From Candidatus Krumholzibacteriia bacterium (GTDB taxonomy: Bacteria; Krumholzibacteriota; Krumholzibacteriia; G020349025), in assembly GCA_035649275.1 (NCBI GenBank), contig DASRJW010000070.1, positions 1-22,103 on the forward strand: a stretch of 22,103 bases of DNA, in the 5' to 3' direction. A program made the translations under genes and the position numbers. The notes beneath the pieces are model-generated. The model had not been told where the DNA came from, did not search any database, and worked only from the letters and a program-made list of their open reading frames with translations. Each line of letters begins with the position of its first letter. The first letter of the stretch is position 1. Below are positions 8,804 to 16,313 of this stretch, one piece after another.

Positions 8804-10351
8804 TCACTTGACACTGCCTTGCTGCAGCGACTCCAGCACCTTATCGAGAGAGAAGCTCCCCGGCTTCTGCCGCGGCGGGAATTCCTTGAACGTGCCGAGG
8901 AACTTCCCGACGTACTGCTGCGCCGGTACGAGCAGGAAGATGTGCTCCGCCCGCCAGCGTCCGTAGTCCATCCCTTCGTGGTCGGCGGTCTCGAAAGGAT
9001 CGGAGCGGAGGTTGAAGAGCTTGGGAAGGCGCAGCGGCACGAACGGATCCTGCCAGACGTCGAAGCCATGGGAGCGCTGCTCAGCGAAGACGATCTTCCA
9101 TTGGTCGTAGCGCAGCGCCACCAGTGAGCCATCATCGTTGAAGTAGAAAAAATCGTGACGTGGGTCGGGAGCCTTGCCGGAAAGGTAATCCATCAGGTTG
9201 TAGCCATCGAGATGAACCTTGAAGGTCTTGCGGTTGGCTTTGGTGCCCTTGAGCAGCTTCTCTTTGATGTTGGGTTCGCCGGCCGCCGCCAGCAAGGTGG
9301 GGATCCAGTCCTCGTGCGCCACGATGTCGTTGAGAACCGTGCCTGGCTTGATGGTCCCCGGCCAGCGCACCATCGCCGGCACGCGGAAGCCGCCTTCCCA
9401 GTTGGTGTTCTTCTCGCCGCGGAAGGGCGACTGGCCGCCATCGGGCCAGGTGAACTTCTCGGCGCCGTTGTCGGTGGAATACATGACGATGGTGTTGTCC
9501 GCCAGACCGAGCTCATCGAGCGACTTCAGTACCTGACCGACCAGGGCGTCGTGCTCCACCATGCCGTCGGGATAGATGCCGAGGCCGGTCTTGCCTTGGC
9601 TCTCCGCCTTGAGCCGCGTCCAGATGTGCATGCGGGTCGAGTTCCACCAGAGGAAGAATGGCTTGTCCGCCTTCTTGGCGCGCTGCATGAAGTCGATCGC
9701 GCCCCGGGTGAATTCCTCGTCCACCGTCTCCATGCGTTTCTTGGTCAGGGGCCCGGTGAGCTCGATCTTCTGCGTGCCGTCCGGATTCGCCCAGCAGTGG
9801 AGCACGCCGCGGGTCCCGAACCTCTTGCGCAGCTCGGGGTCCTTGAAGTAGTCAGGGTGCTCCGGCTCGTCCTCGGCGTTCAAATGATACAGCGAGCCGA
9901 AGAACTCGTCGAAACCGTGCGCCGTGGGCAGGTGCCCGTCCTGGTCGCCGAGGTGGTTCTTGCCGAACTGGCCGGTCATGTAGCCTTGCTGCTTGAGCAG
10001 GTCGGCGAGGGTCGGGTCTTCCTTCTGCAGGCCTTCCTTGGCGCCGGGCAGACCGACCTTGAGCAGACCGGTGCGGAAGGGCGATTGGCCGGTGATGAAC
10101 GCCGCGCGGCCAGCGGTGCAGCTCTGCTGGCCGTAGTAGTCGGTGAAGAGCGCGCCTTCCTTGGCGATGCGGTCGATGTTCGGTGTCCGGTAACCCATCA
10201 TGCCCTGGTTGTAGGCGCTGACGTTCCAGTACCCGATGTCGTCGCCCCAGATGATGAGAATGTTGGGCTTGCGCGGCTGGCCGGAAGCGATGGCAGGGGC
10301 GCCGGCGATCGCCCCGAGCAGGGCCAAGAGCAATAGGCTGGACTTCTTCAC
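8804..10351 (-). CDS. Secreted sulfatase (arylsulfatase-like, formylglycine-dependent)
   Basis: A 515-residue type I sulfatase hydrolysing sulfate esters. The first 24 residues are a clean signal peptide (MKKSSLLLLALLG then ASG), so the enzyme acts in the periplasm or outside. The metal-binding GDD is at 36-38. The catalytic cysteine to be converted to formylglycine is Cys78 in SCTAGR, matching the C-x-A-x-R form of the sulfatase signature. Further family marks are GKNHLG (usual GKWHLG) and the metal ligands in YSTDNGAE. The end has the conserved RLPKLFNLRSDPFE stretch. The GTG start at 10351 is supported by AAGGAGG five bases upstream. It follows the ABC permease gene by 24 bases and is probably cotranscribed. 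A formylglycine-generating enzyme or anaerobic maturase is required but is not in the window. Substrate unknown. Confidence 0.95.
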   Translation of the reverse strand: MKKSSLLLLALLGAIAGAPAIASGQPRKPNILIIWGDDIGYWNVSAYNQGMMGYRTPNIDRIAKEGALFTDYYGQQSCTAGRAAFITGQSPFRTGLLKVGLPGAKEGLQKEDPTLADLLKQQGYMTGQFGKNHLGDQDGHLPTAHGFDEFFGSLYHLNAEDEPEHPDYFKDPELRKRFGTRGVLHCWANPDGTQKIELTGPLTKKRMETVDEEFTRGAIDFMQRAKKADKPFFLWWNSTRMHIWTRLKAESQGKTGLGIYPDGMVEHDALVGQVLKSLDELGLADNTIVMYSTDNGAEKFTWPDGGQSPFRGEKNTNWEGGFRVPAMVRWPGTIKPGTVLNDIVAHEDWIPTLLAAAGEPNIKEKLLKGTKANRKTFKVHLDGYNLMDYLSGKAPDPRHDFFYFNDDGSLVALRYDQWKIVFAEQRSHGFDVWQDPFVPLRLPKLFNLRSDPFETADHEGMDYGRWRAEHIFLLVPAQQYVGKFLGTFKEFPPRQKPGSFSLDKVLESLQQGSVK

Positions 10352-10375
10352 CTGATCCTCCTTGCTTGGCGGCTC

Positions 10376-11569
10376 TCACGTACGGAAGAGGACGGACTCG
10401 CGCCGGAAGGCGGCGATGGCGACGGCGAGGGCGATGCCGGCGTAGACGCAGGAGGTGGAGAAGATGACAGCGATCACCGGCCAGTCGTAGATCCCCGCCA
10501 CCAGCTCCTTGCTCACCAGGCTCACGTTCAGGATCGGGATCAGGGCGAGACGCGTGTCCAGCTCGACACCGGGCAGCATGGCGGCGACGGCGGGGAGGAT
10601 GACCACGATCATGAGCGGCGTGACGTAGCTCTGCGCCTCCTTGTAGCTCTTCGCGGTGAGAGCGATGGCGAGGAGAACGCCGGAGAAGAGCACGGCCACG
10701 GGCACCATGATCACGAGCATGGCGACCACACCTTGGGGGCTGAGCTTGAGCGACAGGGGCCCGAGCCCGCCGCCGCTGGTGAAACGCGCCGACACGCTGA
10801 GCGACAGCAACGACAGCAGCGCCGTGGCCAGGGAGGTGGTGAGCACGGTGAGGAACTTGCCGCCGGCCAGCGCGCCGCGCGACACCGGGCTCGCCAGGAT
10901 GGTCTCGATGGTGCCGCGCTCCTTCTCGCCGGCGGTGACGTCGATGGCGGGATACATGGCGCCCGTGAGGGTCAGGATGATGATGATGTAGGGGATGAAG
11001 CCGCCGAGGGCGGCGCCGCTCACCCGTTCTGCCGGGGCCACGTTGGTCGGCGATTGTGCGAACGGTTGCAGCACCTCGACGGTGAGATCCCGCGCCGCCA
11101 GCCGCTGGGCCACGAGCACGTTCTTGTAGCTCTCCAGTGTCGCCTCGATCTTGCGCAGTGCCTGCTCGGAGCGCAGCTCGCCCTCGTGATAGCTGATGCG
11201 GACCGTAGGGTGCGCTGCCGCCTCGGTGGCCAGCGCCGCTTCGAACCCCGGCGGCAGCTCGATGGCGGCCCGCAGCTGCTTGTCGGCGATGCGCTGGGCG
11301 AAATCGGCGTGCGCCGGCAGCACCTCCAGCAGCGGGTTGGCGCGCAGCTGCGCTGCCAGGGTGGGGGCGTTGTTCTCCCCGAGGATCATCACCGTGGCGC
11401 GCTCGGTCACCGCCTTTTTCACCATCCGGAGCCCCACTTCAGTGAGACCGAACATGAGCCCGGGGATGACGAGGAGCGGCACCACGATCATGGAGACGAG
11501 GGTGCGCCGGTCCCGCAGCGTGTCCGTCATCTCCTTGCGATAGACGAGACCGATCTGCCGCAGGTTCAT
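10376..11569 (-). CDS. ABC-2 type exporter permease (NatB-like)
   Basis: The membrane subunit of an ABC exporter, 397 residues from ATG 11569. This start overlaps the stop of the ATPase gene as ATGA; the frame stays open further upstream but only as the shadow of the ATPase gene. Layout: one membrane helix near residues 24-42, then a large extracytoplasmic domain to about residue 180, then five helices beginning with PYIIIILTLTGAMYP. The motif GEKERGTIETILASPVSR between helices is the hallmark of the NatB/ABC-2 membrane-3 group. NatB of Bacillus subtilis works with NatA in sodium extrusion, but most relatives have unknown cargo, so sodium is not assumed. The ATPase is directly upstream and a sulfatase gene directly downstream. 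Confidence 0.93.
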   Translation of the reverse strand: MNLRQIGLVYRKEMTDTLRDRRTLVSMIVVPLLVIPGLMFGLTEVGLRMVKKAVTERATVMILGENNAPTLAAQLRANPLLEVLPAHADFAQRIADKQLRAAIELPPGFEAALATEAAAHPTVRISYHEGELRSEQALRKIEATLESYKNVLVAQRLAARDLTVEVLQPFAQSPTNVAPAERVSGAALGGFIPYIIIILTLTGAMYPAIDVTAGEKERGTIETILASPVSRGALAGGKFLTVLTTSLATALLSLLSLSVSARFTSGGGLGPLSLKLSPQGVVAMLVIMVPVAVLFSGVLLAIALTAKSYKEAQSYVTPLMIVVILPAVAAMLPGVELDTRLALIPILNVSLVSKELVAGIYDWPVIAVIFSTSCVYAGIALAVAIAAFRRESVLFRT

Positions 11570-12375
11570 CGCCGCGCCTCCAGCGCCGGGGCGGTTTCGG
11601 ACGCTTCCAGGAGCTGGATGAAGACGTCTTCCAGGTCGTGCGAGCCGCTCCGGCTGCGCAGCTCCTCGACGCTGCCCTCGGCGAGAAGCTTGCCCTGGTG
11701 GATGATGCCGACCATGTCCGCCAACTTCTCCACCTCGCTCATCACGTGGGTGGAGAAGAGGACGGTCTTGCCGCGCCGGCGGCAGTCGCGGATGAAGTCC
11801 ACGATGGTCCGCGCCGCGCGCACGTCGAGGCCGAGGGTGGGTTCGTCGAGGATGATCACGGCTGGATCGTGCACCAGTGTGCGGGCGATGGACACCTTCT
11901 GTTTCTGCCCGGTAGAGAGCTTGTCGCACTTGCGGTCGGCGAAGTCGGCGACGTCGAGGAGAGCGAAGAGCTCGTCCACCCGGCTGCGGAGGACGCCACC
12001 CTCCAACCCGTTCAGGCGTCCGAAGTATTCCACCATCTCCCGCGCCGTGAGCCTGCCGTAGAGAGCGGTGGCGGTGGAGAGAAAACCGACGCTGCGGCGC
12101 ACCTGCTCGGGCGCGGAGCGGATGTCGTGACCGGCCACCACGGCGGTTCCCGCCGTCGGCGTCAGGATGGTGGCGAGGATGCGGAGGGTGGTCGTCTTGC
12201 CGGCGCCGTTGGCGCCGAGGAGGGCGTAGATAGCGCCGGGCTTGCAGGTGAAGCTCACGCCGTCCACGGCGCGGATGTCGCCCGAGCGCGCCGGGCGCAG
12301 GGAGGAAGCGAGAAGGCCGCGCTTGCCACGCTTGCGGTCCTTGAAGATCTTGGTCAGGTTCTCGGTGCTGATCAT
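11566..12375 (-). CDS. ABC exporter ATP-binding protein (NatA-like)
   Basis: A 269-residue nucleotide-binding subunit partnering with the permease encoded next to it. Walker A is GANGAGKT at 54-61, the signature is LSTGQ at 153-157 (a common variant of LSGGQ), Walker B is IILDEP at 174-179 and the switch histidine is His210 in FSTHV. The usual Q-loop glutamine is replaced in GFLSTATALYGRLT, as in many NatA-type proteins. A basic insertion, KDRKRGKRG with following residues to about 33, sits between the first two strands. The ATG at 12375 has GGAG six bases upstream. The gene heads a three-gene unit (ATPase, permease, sulfatase) under the promoter at 12430-12458. Confidence 0.95.
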   Translation of the reverse strand: MISTENLTKIFKDRKRGKRGLLASSLRPARSGDIRAVDGVSFTCKPGAIYALLGANGAGKTTTLRILATILTPTAGTAVVAGHDIRSAPEQVRRSVGFLSTATALYGRLTAREMVEYFGRLNGLEGGVLRSRVDELFALLDVADFADRKCDKLSTGQKQKVSIARTLVHDPAVIILDEPTLGLDVRAARTIVDFIRDCRRRGKTVLFSTHVMSEVEKLADMVGIIHQGKLLAEGSVEELRSRSGSHDLEDVFIQLLEASETAPALEARR

Positions 12376-12429
12376 GCGGCGCTCCGCGGCAAGGTCAGAG
12401 GAGAACAGGATTCGTAAGGGACGCAGCGC

Positions 12430-12458
12430 ACACTACGCGCCGCCGCCAGGGACGTCAA
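12430..12458 (-). promoter_or_regulatory. Promoter for the ABC exporter-sulfatase operon
   Basis: On the minus strand a TTGACG -35 element (12458-12453) is followed by a 17-base spacer and a TAGTGT -10 element (12435-12430). The -35 matches five of six consensus bases; the -10 keeps the essential T-A and final T only. The predicted start near 12423 leaves a leader of about 48 bases before the ATPase ATG. Geometry and -35 agree with the lon promoter found independently in this window, which raises confidence in both. Confidence 0.5.
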
Positions 12459-12491
12459 GGCGCGCGGGCGTGTGGTGCGCACGAGGTGGTC

Positions 12492-13652
12492 ATGGAGCAG
12501 CCTTCGGCAGCTGCAGTGTTCGATGCGATCGTGGTCGGCGCGGGTCCGGCGGGCTGCAACGCCGCGGCCCGTCTGGCGGCTGCGGGTGCCCGGGTGCTGC
12601 TCCTGGAGAAAGAGAAGCTGCCGCGCTACAAGACCTGCGGCGGCGCGGTGGTCGCGCGCGCCGCGAAGTATGGCGAGCTGCCTGCACCACCGGTCGTGCA
12701 ACGGGCGCTGCCTGCGACGACGTTGCACCTCCTGACCGCGGGGTTGCATTTCGAGGTGCAGCGACCCGAGCCGTTCCTCTTCATGACCATGCGCGCGGCT
12801 GTGGATGCCTGGTGGTGCGATCGGGCTCGCGCCGCCGGCGCCGAGGTGCGCGACGCTTGTTCCGTGCAGGGCCTCGTGCAGGAGCGTGAAAGCGTCGAGG
12901 TGCAAACGCCCTCGGGGCGACTGCGGGCGCGCTGGGTCCTCGGCGCGGACGGTGCCAGGAGCCGAGTGGCGCGCTGGGCCGGTTGGGAAGCGGACGTGCC
13001 GGCGGTGCCCGCCCTGGAGTGGGAAGTACCGGTGCGCGAGGAAACGCTCCGCCGCTTCGCCGGAGCCGCGCGCTTCGACTTCGAGGTCGTGCCAGCGGGG
13101 TACGCCTGGGTGTTTCCCAAGGGCGAACATCTTTCCGTCGGTGTCCTCAGCACCCGGCGCGGGGCACAGGACCTGAACGGCGTGCTGCAACATTACATGG
13201 AGCGACTTGGCATCGAACCGAGCGGCACGGTGCAGCGTCACGGCGCGCTGCTTCCGGTGGCGCCGCGGCCCGGAGGCGCGGCGCTCGGGCGCGTGCTCCT
13301 CTGCGGCGACGCGGCGGGATTCGCCGACCCGGTCACGGGCGAAGGGATCTCCTACGCGCTGCAGAGTGGTGCGCTGGCGGCCGCGGCGGTGCTCGCCGGC
13401 GCCCCGGAGCCGAGCCGGGTGCGCTCCCACTATCGCCGTGCACTGGAACAGGAGATTCTGGGCGAGCTGCGCTGGGCGCGGCGTCTCGGCAAGATCCTCG
13501 AGCGTCCGGCGCTGCGCACGGCTCTCTTCCGGCGCGCGGGTGAGCCGCTCTGCGAGGCCATGGTGGACGTCGTGAGCGGCCGGCGGAGCTACCACCTGTC
13601 GCTCTACTCGCCCGCGCATCTCGGCAAGCTGTTGCGCTTGCTGCGGAGCTGA
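12492..13652 (+). CDS. Geranylgeranyl reductase family FAD-dependent oxidoreductase
   Basis: A 386-residue flavoprotein of the geranylgeranyl-reductase/NAD(P)-FAD oxidoreductase family, whose studied members saturate isoprenoid double bonds in lipids, quinones or chlorophyll side chains. Visible marks: the FAD-binding VVGAGPAG at 14-21 followed by the glutamate of LLLEKEKLPRYKTCGG, with Cys49 in the KTCGG motif that matches the catalytic-loop cysteine of archaeal relatives; an LGADGARSRVAR stretch near the middle; and the second FAD motif GDAAGFADPVTGEG at about 272-285. ATG 12492 is preferred because GAGG lies at good spacing; the upstream in-frame GTG at 12486 overlaps that site. The gene is divergent from the ABC operon and 53 bases before the XdhC-family gene. 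No isoprenoid or menaquinone genes are adjacent, so substrate is open. Confidence 0.92.
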   Translation: MEQPSAAAVFDAIVVGAGPAGCNAAARLAAAGARVLLLEKEKLPRYKTCGGAVVARAAKYGELPAPPVVQRALPATTLHLLTAGLHFEVQRPEPFLFMTMRAAVDAWWCDRARAAGAEVRDACSVQGLVQERESVEVQTPSGRLRARWVLGADGARSRVARWAGWEADVPAVPALEWEVPVREETLRRFAGAARFDFEVVPAGYAWVFPKGEHLSVGVLSTRRGAQDLNGVLQHYMERLGIEPSGTVQRHGALLPVAPRPGGAALGRVLLCGDAAGFADPVTGEGISYALQSGALAAAAVLAGAPEPSRVRSHYRRALEQEILGELRWARRLGKILERPALRTALFRRAGEPLCEAMVDVVSGRRSYHLSLYSPAHLGKLLRLLRS

Positions 13653-13705
13653 CGGGCCACGGTGTCGTGATAGAGTGGGCGTGGCGCGCTCCCGAGGCGG
13701 TGTGT

Positions 13706-14518
13706 ATGGGGATGTTCGAAGACATCACGGCGGCGCGGCAGCGCGGGGAGTCGGTCGTGCTTTGCACCGTCGTCCGCACCCATGGTTCCGTGCCGCGTCA
13801 TGCCGGTGCCAAGATGCTCGTGTTCGCCGACGGCACCTTTTCCGGCACCATCGGCGGCGGCGAGATGGAAGCGCGGGTGCTGCAGGCGGCAACCGAGGCG
13901 TTGCAGCAGCGCACTCCGCGCCTGGTGAGCTACGCCCTGCACAATCCGAGCGCCGGCGACCCCGGCGTCTGCGGCGGGGAGGTCGAGATCTTCATGGATC
14001 CGCTCACGAGCCGGCCAACGCTCCTCGTCGTCGGCGCCGGCCACGTAGGGAGGGCGCTCGCGCATCTCGGCGGCTGGCTCGGTTTCCGTGTCGTCCTGGC
14101 GGACGACAGGGCGGAGCAGTGCACGCCGGAGGCGACCCCAGGCGCCGACGAGTACCTCTGCGCGCCGATGGCGGCACTGCCGCAGCGTCTGCGCTTCGAC
14201 GCCGATACCTGGGTCGTCATGCCCACGCGCGGCATGCCGTTGGACGTCGAGGGATTGCCGCACCTCCTGGACCAACCTTGCGCTTATCTCGGCGTCATCG
14301 GCTCACGCCGGCGCTGGCTCACCGCGCGCCGCGCGCTCGAGGCGCGCGGGATCCCACGAGAGAAGCTCGACCGCGTCCGCTCGCCCATGGGTCTCGAACT
14401 GAATGCCGAAACCCCGGAAGAGATCGCCCTCAGCATCCTCGGCGAGATCGTGATGCTGCGGAACGGTGGTTCGGGCACACCGATGCAGGGTCTGCCGGAC
14501 GGCGACGAGGCCCAGTGA
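13706..14518 (+). CDS. XdhC/CoxI family protein
   Basis: XdhC-type proteins bind molybdenum cofactor and help deliver its sulfurated form to xanthine dehydrogenase or related hydroxylases. The protein has 270 residues from ATG 13706. The N-terminal XdhC/CoxI domain shows VVRTHGSVPRHAGAKML at 22-38 and TIGGGEMEARV at 48-58. The conserved cysteine is Cys89 in GVCGG. The C-terminal Rossmann domain starts LLVVGAGHVGRALA at 106-119 and includes IGSRRRW and the TPEEIALSILGEI end. Family proteins usually begin just before an FE(E/D) pair, which fits this start and its GAGG eight bases upstream; a GTG at 13667 is an alternative. No molybdenum hydroxylase is in the window, so this may be an orphan accessory gene. 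It is followed by a hairpin and then the thiamine operon. Confidence 0.93.
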   Translation: MGMFEDITAARQRGESVVLCTVVRTHGSVPRHAGAKMLVFADGTFSGTIGGGEMEARVLQAATEALQQRTPRLVSYALHNPSAGDPGVCGGEVEIFMDPLTSRPTLLVVGAGHVGRALAHLGGWLGFRVVLADDRAEQCTPEATPGADEYLCAPMAALPQRLRFDADTWVVMPTRGMPLDVEGLPHLLDQPCAYLGVIGSRRRWLTARRALEARGIPREKLDRVRSPMGLELNAETPEEIALSILGEIVMLRNGGSGTPMQGLPDGDEAQ

Positions 14519-14528
14519 GCGCCGGCGC

Positions 14529-14558
14529 GAGCACCGAGGGCGCGATTTCTCGGAGCTC
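14529..14558 (+). terminator. Hairpin after the XdhC-family gene, possible terminator
   Basis: GAGC (14529-14532), one unpaired A, and CCGAG (14534-14538) pair with CTCGG (14549-14553), one A and GCTC (14555-14558) around a ten-base loop. This makes nine base pairs with a single A-A mismatch. It begins ten bases after the XdhC-family stop. The sequence after it is CATTTGTG, only a weak T-run, so termination strength is uncertain. It overlaps the -35 region proposed for the thiamine operon. Confidence 0.45.
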
Positions 14559-14573
14559 CATTTGTGCTAGGAT
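14546..14573 (+). promoter_or_regulatory. Possible promoter of the thiamine operon
   Basis: TAGGAT at 14568-14573 resembles a -10 element (four of six matches), with a weak TTTCTC -35 candidate at 14546-14551 and a 16-base spacer. The -10 would start transcription at about 14580, which is exactly the first base of the riboswitch P1 stem. That coincidence is the main support; the -35 is poor. Confidence 0.35.
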
Positions 14574-14579
14574 GCAGCC

Positions 14580-14674
14580 GTGAATCGGGGTGGACCGGCG
14601 GCGCGGAAACGACGCTGGGCCTGAGAGCACACCCGTCGAACCTGATCCGGATCATGCTGGCGCAGGGAATTCAC
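14580..14674 (+). ncRNA. TPP riboswitch (THI element)
   Basis: The aptamer senses thiamine pyrophosphate and represses the thiamine genes behind it. All conserved parts can be read. P1 is GTGAAT (14580-14585) with ATTCAC (14669-14674). P2 is GGGTG (14588-14592) with CACCC (14630-14634). P3 is CCGGCG (14595-14600) with CGCTGG (14613-14618), one G-U pair. The pyrimidine-sensing CTGAGA is at 14621-14626. The P4/P5 arm carries GAACCTGATC from 14638, CCGG/CTGG around ATCATG, and GCGCAGGGAA to 14669. It stands 95 bases upstream of thiD, the first of six thiamine genes, in the correct orientation. Confidence 0.97.
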
Positions 14675-14769
14675 GACGCCTCGGCCCTCCTGCCGCACCT
14701 TCCACTGCAGGCACGACGCATCCCCTCGCCGCTGCAGCTGCAGTTTGCCGCCCGAGGAGGCGAACGCTC
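14675..14769 (+). promoter_or_regulatory. Riboswitch expression platform and thiD ribosome binding site
   Basis: This stretch has no hairpin followed by a T-run, so transcriptional attenuation is not evident. The thiD ribosome binding site GAGGAGG is at 14754-14760. Two upstream segments can pair with it: CCTCCT (14686-14691) with AGGAGG, and CCTCG (14724-14728) with CGAGG (14753-14757). This supports a translational switch in which the binding site is hidden in one state. Three CTGCAG palindromes (14705, 14732, 14738) could add structure. The mechanism is inferred from base pairing by eye. Confidence 0.5.
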
Positions 14770-15633
14770 TTGCGCGTCATTCTCAGCATCGCCGGCTCCG
14801 ACTCGAGCGGTGGCGCCGGCATCCAGGCCGACCTGAAGGCGATCGCCGCCTGCGGTGGCTACGGCGCCACCGTGATCACCGCGATCACGGCGCAGAACAC
14901 CCGCGGCGTGCGCGCCGCCCAGGAGCTGGCGACGGATCTGATCGAGGCGCAGTTGCGCGCCGTCTTCGAGGACCTGCCGGTGGCGGCGGTGAAGACAGGG
15001 ATGCTCTCCAGTGCGGCGGTGGTCGGCACCGTCGCCCGGGAGTTGCGCCGTATCGGGCCGCTTCCCTTCGTCCTCGATCCGGTGATGATCGCGAAGAGCG
15101 GTCATGCCTTGTTGGCGGCAGACGCAGTCGACACTCTACGCAGCGAGCTCCTGCCGCTCGCCACGCTGGTGACGCCGAATCGGCACGAGGCGGAAGCCCT
15201 GGCCGGGATCCCAGTGCGAGACGCGGAAGGAGCCGCAGCCGCCGGGCGGATCCTCCTCGACGGCGGTTGCAAGGCGGTTCTCGTCAAGGGCGGTCACCTG
15301 GAAGGGCCGACAGCGATGGACGTGCTGATCACGCCGGAGGCGGTCGAGGTTTTCGAAGGACCGCGGTTGCAGACACGCCACACGCACGGGACCGGGTGCA
15401 CGCTTGCCGCTGCCATCGCCACCTACCTCGGCAAGGGCTACGACCTGGTGGGTGCCGTGCGGGTGGCGAAGCGGTTCGTGACCGAAGCGATCCGCGGCGG
15501 AATCGCCATCGGGAGCGGCCAAGGGCCGACGGACCCATTCTTCTACCTGCGCGGTGGAAACACCGACAGCTGGGTGCGGGAGCTGGGATGGCACGATCCC
15601 GAGCTCCCAGCGCGAGAGGTGAAGGAGCAGTGA
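14770..15633 (+). CDS. thiD: Hydroxymethylpyrimidine/phosphomethylpyrimidine kinase ThiD
   Basis: ThiD phosphorylates HMP and HMP-phosphate to HMP-pyrophosphate, the pyrimidine donor for thiamine. The TTG start at 14770 is chosen because the family sequence begins right there ([10 protein letters not shown]) and GAGGAGG lies nine bases upstream; no ATG or GTG fits. It gives 287 residues, a little longer than the common 260-270 because of a C-terminal extension. Motifs: GSDSSGGAG at 9-17, KTGML at 75-79, DPVM at 103-106, [11 protein letters not shown] at 134-144, VKGGH near 172-176, and HGTGC with catalytic Cys210. It is the first gene behind the TPP riboswitch and overlaps thiE by four bases (GTGA). 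Confidence 0.96.
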   Translation: MRVILSIAGSDSSGGAGIQADLKAIAACGGYGATVITAITAQNTRGVRAAQELATDLIEAQLRAVFEDLPVAAVKTGMLSSAAVVGTVARELRRIGPLPFVLDPVMIAKSGHALLAADAVDTLRSELLPLATLVTPNRHEAEALAGIPVRDAEGAAAAGRILLDGGCKAVLVKGGHLEGPTAMDVLITPEAVEVFEGPRLQTRHTHGTGCTLAAAIATYLGKGYDLVGAVRVAKRFVTEAIRGGIAIGSGQGPTDPFFYLRGGNTDSWVRELGWHDPELPAREVKEQ

Positions 15634-16313
15634 GCGAAGAAAACAAGGAGAGTCTCTCGGCGCGCCGCCCGCTCGGGCGCCTGCACATCCTCACCGACGA
15701 GGTCCTGCAGAGCCGGTGGAGCCATCTCGATCTGGCGCGCCTGGCCGCGGATGGCGGCGCCGACGTGGTGCAGTATCGCGACAAGCGTTCCTTGCCGGCA
15801 GATCAGCGTGTCCTCGTGGCTCGCGCGCTGCGCCGGGCGTTGCCCGTGGGCGTGCAGCTCGTGGTGAACGACCACGCCGAGGTGGCACTTGCCGTCGGCG
15901 CCGACGGCGTGCACCTGGGTCGAGACGACCTTTCTCCCGACCGCGCTCGCCGCCTGCTGGGCCCGCGGTTCCTCATCGGCGGCACGGCGAACAGCCTCGA
16001 GGAAGCGCGCCGGAGCTTCGCGCTGAACCTCGACTACCTCGGCGTCGGCCCGGTGTTCGGCACGCGCTCCAAGGCGCAAGCGCCGCCAGCTCTCGGACTC
16101 GAGGCGCTCGGGCGCATCGCCGGCGAATCGCCGCTCCCGGTCATCGCCATCGGCGGGATCACTCCGGAGAACCTGGAGGCCGTTCTGGAAGCTGGCGCTT
16201 GGGGTGTGGCCGTGCTCTCCGGCGTCACCTGCAGCGACGAGCCTCTGGCGGCCACCGCTCGCTACCGCGCTGCCCTGGAGCGATCCTTGGAACGAGGACG
16301 GGTGCGGTCATGA
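15630..16313 (+). CDS. thiE: Thiamine-phosphate synthase ThiE
   Basis: ThiE joins HMP-pyrophosphate with the carboxythiazole or thiazole phosphate to give thiamine phosphate. The GTG start at 15630 overlaps the thiD stop and has GAAGGAG in front; the protein has 227 residues. The TIM-barrel active-site signs are complete: QYRDK at 48-52, Asn80-Asp81 in [18 protein letters not shown] with Asp100, [10 protein letters not shown] at 117-126, [11 protein letters not shown] and the phosphate loop [11 protein letters not shown] at 172-182. The common HS of the fourth motif is NS here. This is the functional copy; a second, degenerate relative lies at the end of the operon. It overlaps thiO by four bases (ATGA). 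Confidence 0.95.
   Translation: MSEENKESLSARRPLGRLHILTDEVLQSRWSHLDLARLAADGGADVVQYRDKRSLPADQRVLVARALRRALPVGVQLVVNDHAEVALAVGADGVHLGRDDLSPDRARRLLGPRFLIGGTANSLEEARRSFALNLDYLGVGPVFGTRSKAQAPPALGLEALGRIAGESPLPVIAIGGITPENLEAVLEAGAWGVAVLSGVTCSDEPLAATARYRAALERSLERGRVRS

Noticed and set aside
14705-14743. Three CTGCAG palindromes before thiD, considered as a protein-binding repeat.
   Set aside because: The spacing is irregular and short palindromes are frequent in this composition. They may contribute to RNA folding but a binding site is not supported.
14564-14836. An open frame across the riboswitch region and the start of thiD.
   Set aside because: It overlaps the conserved TPP aptamer and continues in a wrong frame into thiD, so it is not a leader peptide with any support.
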